A stretch of DNA of 64,000 nucleotides from Xanthostigma xanthostigma (taxonomy: Eukaryota; Arthropoda; Insecta; Raphidioptera; Raphidiidae): assembly GCA_963575645.1 (NCBI GenBank), contig OY754468.1, forward strand, positions 51,967,665 to 52,031,664, written 5' to 3'. Below the pieces are notes generated by a model. The model was given only the letters and a program-made list of their open reading frames with translations. It ran no database searches and was not told the DNA's origin. Below, piece by piece: positions 28,329-37,300 of this stretch; within the stretch, counting starts at the first letter, position 1, and each line of letters starts with the position of its first letter. The translations under genes were made by a program, and so were the position numbers.

Positions 28329-31300
28329 GATAGCGGATGCCTATCCTTGAGCATTGTGCGGAATGGTTCCAATTAGAAGCCATTTTGTACGTGGAAAACG
28401 CCGTATAAAGCGCGCGGGATTCAAAAAGATTAAATATTCTATAATATGATGTTAATGGAAAAACAATAAAACTCGCAGTAAACAGTGATATTTCGCTCCA
28501 AAACCTATTTTTATATTGAAACGTTTCAAAAATTACAAAACTGCTCATAAATATAATATAAAAGCTTAGAACATATTGGTAACAGATTGGCATCAATGCT
28601 TGTCAACCTTGATGCCAAATTGACAATGTAAAATGTTCTAAGCTTTTACATTATATTTATGCTCAATTTTGTAATTTTTGAAAATTTCAGTATAAAAATA
28701 GGTTTTGGAGCGAAATATCACTGTTTATTGTGAGTTTTGTCGTTTTTCTCAATAAAATCATATTATAAAATAATTTATATTTTTGAATCTCGTGCGCTTT
28801 TTACGGCGTTTTCCACGTACAAAATGGTTTCTAAAAAGTACAGGAGGCGATAGTGTATCCGCAATCTATTAAATATATATCTATGATTATTTCTTACAGA
28901 CAAAGGATGCTCAAGTAGTACACCGGCTCTCCATATATGCACCTCGTAGGTGTAAGTTTGTGTGTATGTATGTATGTTTGTAAACTCGTTTGGACTACAG
29001 CAAGTGGTTTATATAGTGGTATAATATGCCAGCACTGTAAGTACACTGGCTAGCCGTACGGTCTAAGGCACGGGTCTTCGCTGACGTCAACTCTCGGAAT
29101 CACGGGTCGTGGGTTCTAATACCGTCCACGCCGGAAAAAAAATTGTTTTTTTTTCGGCAAATTTTTGACAATAAATCGAACTAAAAAGTGGAAAATAAAT
29201 ATAGTTTTAAAAAAAACTAAAAAACACGCTTTATATCGAACTAAAAAGTAAAAAATATTTTTTTTAAATAAGCTTAAAACAATAATGAATAAAAAATACA
29301 AGCATTATTGTGAAAAAAGCGTGGGGCGCTCGATGTACGAAAATGTGGAACAAAGCGCCCCACGCTTTTTTCACAATAATACTTGTATTTTTTATTTATT
29401 ATTGTTTTAAGCTTATTTTAAAAAAATATTTTTTACTTTTTAGTTCGATATAAAGCGTGTTTTTTTAGTTTTTTTTAAACTATATTTATTCTTGCTAGGT
29501 GCTGTGCTTGTTCCGATCAAGAAACAGTATCTTGTCACGTGGGAGACATGAACAAACGCCCACAAACCAGCATGGCGTCAGTCTGATCAGAGTCAGACAG
29601 CGCACACGTTTTGCTCTGTGTTTTTATATTTGAGCTGTCACTGCGCGCGCACCGGATTTATCCACAAAACAAGCTTGAAAAGACGTCTCGTGTGAAGCGA
29701 GCACATAAAAGTAATTAGGAAAAAACAGCGCTGGAAAACTAGTAGTCAAATCTAGCAAGGAATCTAGCGGCAAATTCAGCCTCGTGTGCGACTGACGACT
29801 TGTTTCTATTGTTGCACCAAAGCCAACTTGTCACGAATCGTTGAATTCAGAAAAAAAATGCACTCCGGGAGTGCCGGCAGAAGTGAAAACTTTAATATTA
29901 ACGTCTTACGAATTTTCGATCAGGTCACGTGACCTGACGCGAGTTTAACATTTTTTACCCATTACAAAAAAAAGTGTACAAAAGTTTTCGTCTTACGAAT
30001 TTTCGATCAGGTCACGTGTCCTGACGCGAGTTTAACATTTTTTACCCATTACAAAAAAAGTGTACAAAAGTATTCGTCTTACGAATTTTCGATCAGGTCA
30101 CGTGTCCTGACGCGAGTTTAACATTTTTTACCCATTACAAAAAAAAGTGTACAAAAGTTTTCGTCTTACGAATTTTCGATCAGGTCACGTGTCCTGACGC
30201 GAGTTTAACATTTTTTACCCATTACAAAAAAAGTGTACAAAAGTATTCGTCTTACGAATTTTCGATCAGGTCACGTGACCTGACGCGAGTTTAACATTTT
30301 TTACCCATTACAAAAAAAAGTGTACAAAAGTTTTCGTCTTACGAATTTTCGATCAGGTCACGTGTCCTGACGCGAGTTTAACATTTTTTACCCATTACAA
30401 AAAAAGTGTACAAAAGTATTCGTCTTACGAATTTTCGATCAGGTCACGTGTCCTGACGCGAGTTTAACATTTTTTACCCATTACAAAAAAAAGTGTACAA
30501 AAGTTTTCGTCTTACGAATTTTCGATCAGGTCACGTGTCCTGACGCGAGTTTAACATTTTTTACCCATTACAAAAAAAGTGTACAAAAGTATTCGTCTTA
30601 CGAATTTTCGATCATGTCACGTGTCCTGACGCGAGTTTAACATTTTTTACCCATTACAAAAAAAGTGTACAAAAGTATTCGTCTTACGAATTTTCGATCA
30701 GGTCACGTGTCCTGACGCGAGTTTAACATTTTTTACCCATTACAAAAAAAGTGTACAAAAGTATTCGTCTTACGAATTTTCGATCATGTCACGTGTCCTG
30801 ACGCGAGTTTAACATTTTTTACCCATTACAAAAAAAGTGTACAAAAGTTTTCGTCTTACGAATTTTCGATCAGGTCACGTGTCCTGACGCGAGTTTAACA
30901 TTTTTTACCCATTACAAAAAAAAGTGTACAAAAGTTTTCGTCTTACGAATTTTCGATTAGGTCACGTGTCCTGACGCTAGTTTAACATTTTTTACCCGTT
31001 ACAAAAAAAGTGTACAACGCCGCTAAAGAAGTTTTCACTTCAAAAATTTTAACGCGAGTCGAACGGGGTATAATTTCATCGCAGCCATATTAAATTAAAG
31101 GTCCTTTCAAACAGGTCAGTCGACAGATGCGATGCACCGACACAGTCAGTCTGACCAGTCGACTCGACGACACCGACAGCGCCGTCGAAGGGGGCGGCGG
31201 CGTTTGCCTGCAACAGAACGACGCGGCCGAGAAACCGCTGAGCCTGCGGCACGCGGATCCTTGTCCGGGAATGCAAAGACACGCCGCGTACGGTGGAGCG

Positions 31301-34300
31301 GCGGCAACGACGTCCGGCGCCGCGACGCTATCCAGAAACAGACGCGACACGAGAACTAACGCGATAGGTCAAACGGGCAACCAATCGGGCAGTTTTTCGG
31401 CGACGGCAAACGATGAAGGTAACTTTCAAATCTATCAGACATAAACTTATTATGCATTGGCGTAGCGAGAGGGGGGGGGGCAGGTGAGCCTGGCCCACCC
31501 TGCAACATTATCTCGCACGTTGAAAACAAAAGTGGCATTATGTAAAAAATGACATTTTACAGTAGAGCATTTTTTAGTTTTAATATTACTGTTTTGTCCT
31601 AAAAAAGTTACTATTAAAATACTGCTTATAGAGATTCTTTTGTTAATAATGAGACAATTTATTATTGTTTTAATTTATTTTTTGACCACAATGTTAAAAA
31701 TAAAGTTATTAAAAAAAAGACCTTTTTACAATAATTTTTTGTTTAGTGTCATTGTTGTCATAACCGATAATCAGTAAATTGGAGACTTCAACTGCAAAAA
31801 GTGTCACTAAACAAAATGTGTCATTTTATGTATTTACTTACTTGCATTAATTTTTGTAGCAACTGTAATCGCAATAAACTGTCGTTTAACAAAATGTGTC
31901 ACTTTTTCACTTACAGCGACGTGCGTACCAAACAACTGCTTTGACACAATCAAAATAGTGTCGTTATATCAGTCATGACCATGGGCAATTCTTTCAAAAT
32001 ATAAAGTGACACTAGCTCAGTCTAGCGGAAGTAAGTGGGTTTATGAGCAAACGAAAATTTTCGTATAGTGACACTTTTGCAGTAAAACATGAATCTTACA
32101 AAAGGTGAAAAGTCAACTTTTTTATATAGTGTCACTATTGTTTTCAACGTGCGATTTGTGTTCTCGTACAAATAACAAGATAAATCTACAATAATCTACG
32201 TTTTCTTTGTCGTGAAATTTCTCCAGAAAATCGTGTTGCTCGATTTTGCTTCTATGAACAGTTTTCAAATTATATATAAGTAGCAGTAATGGTAGGTAGA
32301 GTTGAAAATTTGGCTCCCCCTACGATAAAATCGTTGCTACGCCTATGGCGAAATGCGGCTAATGGTTATTCATAATAGACGGAGAGCTAGCTACGGAAAT
32401 AGGTTTGCAATTTATAGAGCAACGAAATTGATTTTACAACCCCTTTGTTGCCCATCCACTCTCACACCCACCGCTGAACAGCTGCCAGGCGCCCGGATTA
32501 ATTAATAATGATAGTATGGCACACTAACTAGAGGGATTTCGTTGCTCTATAAATTGCAAACCTATTTCCGTAGCTAGCTCTTGGACTATAAAGGAAATCG
32601 AATGTTGGGCACTGAAAGTCAAGGCTTTTCCCGTTAAAATGCTTTATTAAAATAATTACGATCTTTTTCCTCAAAATTACAAAGTTCTAAAAATTATTGA
32701 TGTTTGACTTCATAAAAGTTAGATTAACATTATGTTACAAGTACCTACGAACCAATATTATAAAAATGGCTGTATAAATAAATGCCTTTTTTATAAGGGT
32801 GAAATCAGCCCCGGATCTAGGGGGGTAAATTGGGGCAGTTTCATGGGGCGCCAAAATCATAATATAATATAGTTGAAAACCACACCCAATCTACCCTTTT
32901 TTCGATTTTTTTTTAAGTAATTTATCTCAAACGCCGGAGAGAGGGGACGCTATTATTGAGTTTCTGCCCCGGTTCGAAAAAATCGTAAAATAAAAAGAAA
33001 TCGACTTACATTTGACTCAAGCTCTGGAGGGGGGATCCGGACCCCCCTCTCTACCTACGCCACTGATTAAGGGTAAACAACATATCACTAACTAGAACTT
33101 TTCAGTAAAAAAACTGAAAACTCTCATGTGATAAAATCATATTTCTCTCAAAAAAACAGTGCTATCAAAATAAATTTTAAATTTCATTTATTGTTATATA
33201 ATCATAATCATTACAAAATAATAATATGTACATAATTATTAAAACTAAAATTATTACACAAAGTGTATAATTATACGTATTATAAACATCGGGAGCGAAA
33301 CAAAAAAAGTTCATACGATGTCCAACTCCCGAAATTTGTAAAAGATATCCATTTACAAATATTAATATCAGGTACAATCACCGTGCAAATAAAATATTTA
33401 TAATTATCGTTCCTTTTAAAATATCAATTTGTAATATCAAAAATGCATTTTAAACACTTTAAACTAAAATGTTACACCACAAGGACCGAAAGTGTGATAA
33501 TCTTGCCCTGTGCGCGAGGGGCAATGATATCACACTTTCGTCCAGTGTGGTGTATACTATTTTTCTTCATACCTCGGTCGTAAGCACGCTTATTAAATAC
33601 ATTAATTAATTACATAATAACAACACAAATAAATTCCAAGCAAGAAGCTTTGAGGTTATGCGTCAAAACAAGAATGACAGCTGTTCGCGACTATTAGCTA
33701 AACTGTAATAGAGTTGCTATGGAAACGGCATCTAAACAAATTGGTTGTTTTTGCTTTACTACCGCACGAACTTCCCGTATTGTAAGCATGTAATACCACC
33801 AAGGAGTGAATGTTAGACTATCTGCCTTTCAATTGGTGCCGAAAGTATGCACTTTCGAACGAGATATGAAGAAAACAGCAATTTATTTCGTGGTTTTTAA
33901 TTAGTATTGCTAAAAATTTGAATAAAAAAATTTACACTTTTATTTTTCCCAAAATTCAAAGTTCATGACTTGCCCGTACCATCTCTTTCGATAGAAAACA
34001 TCCTTTTATTTCGTGGTTTTTAATTAGTATTGCTAAAAGTTTGAATAAAAAAATTTACACTTTTATTTTTCCTAAACTTCAAAGTTCATGACTTGCCCGT
34101 ACCATCTCTTCCGATAATCTGAAATAGATTCGACCAAAACCTTCGGATTACCGTTAAAACTTGACGGCACGTATTCAAAATCAATTACCCCCGTGAGATT
34201 GTCTTCATCACTGAACCCATCTTTCGCGAAATATCTAGTCCTTTTCGACGGCCTACCAGCAGCTGCTGAAGTACGTCGTCTTTTCTTGCAATTACCATTT

Positions 34301-37300
34301 TTCTGATATGCGGCCAGGTCTTCGTTCGATGGCGATGAATATTCAACGCTCATAAAGCTAATCTTCCGATCTCTGTGAACATTTTCAAAGGAATTTAGTT
34401 TTACGGACGCAAAAGAGCGATCTTTTCCGCCAAATTGTGTTTTAGAATAGCTGGACGGCGACGAATATTCAACGCTCATCATACTTACGGTTCTCTTGCG
34501 ACCCCTATTTTCTTCAGAATCGCTGCTGTATGATTCCGTCGGCATTAATGTCGTATTTTCAGAAACATTATTGATATTTTCATCATCTGTGGTCGTATCT
34601 TCATCCGAAGACATTTCAGAATCTTCATTGAACGATGACAGATCATCATCATAAGTTATATCGATATAGTCATCATCATCATCGTCGCTGGTATCATCAG
34701 CCGATGAATCATAATAAGTATCCGAACCTTCGGGTGATAAGGTCTTATCTAATGCTTGAAACGATGATCGAAAACTGCTAGCATGTCCACGAGACGTCGA
34801 AGGTAAATTAATATTTTCGTAAGGCGTCGGATCAACGTCCATGAAACTAATCCTGTCCCGAGTAGGTTCAGAACTGGTGGATGGAATGTTTTCGAAATCC
34901 ATCAAACTCCCTTGGCGCTCGGGTTTCGCCCTCACTTGTCGATCGCGTATCGTCCACATGCGTTTTTCGTGTCTCGTCTTCAGTCTTTTGTCAGGTATCG
35001 CTCTCATTTTTCTTTGAGTTCGCGTCCAAATTTTCCATTCGTCTGCATCTGCTTTTCTTTTCAATCCCGACGAGTCTTCCGTCTCGTTGGCTTCGCGTTG
35101 TTTCTTTAATTTGAGTTTTCTCTCTCTTTCTAGCGCGCGCATTTTTTCAGGAGTTTCGTCAATTTTCGAGGTAATAGTTTTCTTGACTCTTGTGAGCGGT
35201 CTATTTTTGGGCAAGTTCTTGATCCGTTTTTCAACGGTAGATCTTAGCGGTTTACCTTTCGAGAAAAGCAACACTTTAGCGACCAAGGACTGTATTTTCT
35301 CTATTTCGGCTTCTGATAGATTGGAATGTTTCAACTGGAAAAAAAGAAACAAAAAAATAGAAACTTGATGACTTCAAATACAAATACATTTATAAATAGA
35401 CTAGCTCTTCGGTCCGGCTTCGTCCGAGTAGATTTTCGTTCGACAACGAAATAATTAAGATCAACAAATTTAAATCGCGAGCGGAAACCCCATCTTGCTT
35501 TAATATTTGCACACGCCATTTTGAATGAAAAACACATAAAAATGGAAATTAGCAGCCGTAAAAATTGACAGATTTAATACCGTGATATTATAAAACGTCA
35601 CGGATTTCATTTTCAATTAAGTTTGGATGCAAATGTTTCCCTTATTCGAGCAAAATGCTCTGCCATCAGAATGATGTCCGTTTGACAAATCCCTATAAAA
35701 AATAATATTGACATAATATAAATATAAAAAAAATGTTTATATTACTTATATTCACGAATTTAATCCCATTTTCGCCCGAGAAGCTAGCAAACAAAACACC
35801 AAAGTAAATTAATTGTTTTGACAGTTAATTTAAAATTATTGTTCTTTTGGGAAAGCATCTACGATTACAAAATATATTTCACTAAAAAATTTATATACTC
35901 ACCAACAACCTTTTCAACACTTTTTTTAAATACTGCAGTTGAGCGGTACGAAAATGCATTTTGACACTTTAAAACTAACTGTTCAAATGTTAGGATGATA
36001 TTAAATTATTGTTAATGGTAATATACACTCTAAACTGAGGTTATGTTAATAAGTACGTTAAAACAGATTCAAAATCAATTTATAAAACCAAAATCACTAC
36101 CTGTGTTAAGTATTCCTTTCCATAGACTTTCTGATACGATTTTCAATTTAAATTCGAAATTTAAAAATTTCAACTACCTACATTCTACAGATTTGAAATA
36201 GCATCAGACACCGAATATTCAAAGCAATGGCACGTCAATCCGGTGTCGGAGAGGCAACCGGATGGCGAGTGGTAATCTGGGCCTATGAGTGGTGCAGAAC
36301 CCCCTGGTAGCGGCCAAAGTGACCCCAAATGGACGGGGGCGGCGATATGGGGGTGGGGCAAAATCGAAAAATGTTTGAAAAGGCAACCGGATAAAAATGC
36401 GGTTGCATTGAAGGAAATACCCTAATTATATAATAATTTTTTTTTGCCATCCGAACCACGCGGGCCGTTTTTGCACTAGCGAATGAAAAAAAAATTAAAA
36501 AAAAACTGAAAAAGCAACCGCTTCAAAATTAGTGAGCATACTTATTGACACCACCAAACGTTGGAAAAAAATTGCCATCCGATCCTGATGGGCAGTTTCG
36601 GAGAAACAACCCTTCAAAGTCGCCGAAAAACACTTTTTTTCGATTTTTTCAACAATAAGTAAAAAAAACACACTAAAAATTGTTCAAATCGGATGGCATT
36701 CGAAATTTATACTGTCCTAAGTACAAATAATAGTGTGTATCAATGCCATCCGATTTCGATTAAATTTACCCCTATTTAGCCACCCCCAAAACTCATGAAA
36801 ACAACAATTTTATGCAGCGTATGGCATTATTTTTATTGTTATTGAGTTTTGGGGGTTGGCTAAATAGGGGTAAATTTAATCAAAATCGGATGGCATTGAT
36901 TCACACTATTATTTGTACTTAGGACAGTATAAATTTCGAATGCCATCCGATTTGAACAATTTTTAGTGTGTTTTTTTTACTTATTGTTGAAAAAATCGAA
37001 AATAACGGTTTTTCGGCGACTTTGAGGGGTTGTTTCTCCGAAACTGCCCATCAGGATCGGATGGCAATTTTTTTCCAACGTTTGGTGGTGTCAATAAGTA
37101 TGCTCACTAATTTTGAAGCGGTTGCCTTTTCAGTTTTTTTTTTATTTTTTTTTTATTCGCTAGTGCAAAAACGGCCCGCGTGGTTCGGATGGCAAAAAAA
37201 ATTTATTATATAATTAGGGTATTTCCTTTAATGCAACCGCATTTTTATCCGGTTGCCTTTTCAAACATTTTTCGATTTTTCCCCACCCCCATATCGCCGC

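Noticed and set aside
28063-28596. 177-aa ORF on the minus strand with a long Tyr-Ile run
   Set aside because: It is a read-through of the (TA)n microsatellite, the foldback arm and the antisense of exon 8; not a gene.
29047-29135. Functional tRNA gene
   Set aside because: Box A/B-like motifs are present but the acceptor arms do not pair into a tRNA, and the unit recurs inside a mobile element. The same reasoning applies to the tRNA-like blocks near 1280-1350, 13640-13705, 44640-44695 and 52717-52805.
29902-31017. CRISPR-like array
   Set aside because: Units are contiguous 86/87-bp repeats without unique spacers, in a eukaryotic intron; it is a tandem satellite.
31076-31350. Minus-strand ORFs of 68 and 86 aa
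   Set aside because: Antisense shadows of exon 9 of the first gene, whose plus-strand frame has matched splice phases.
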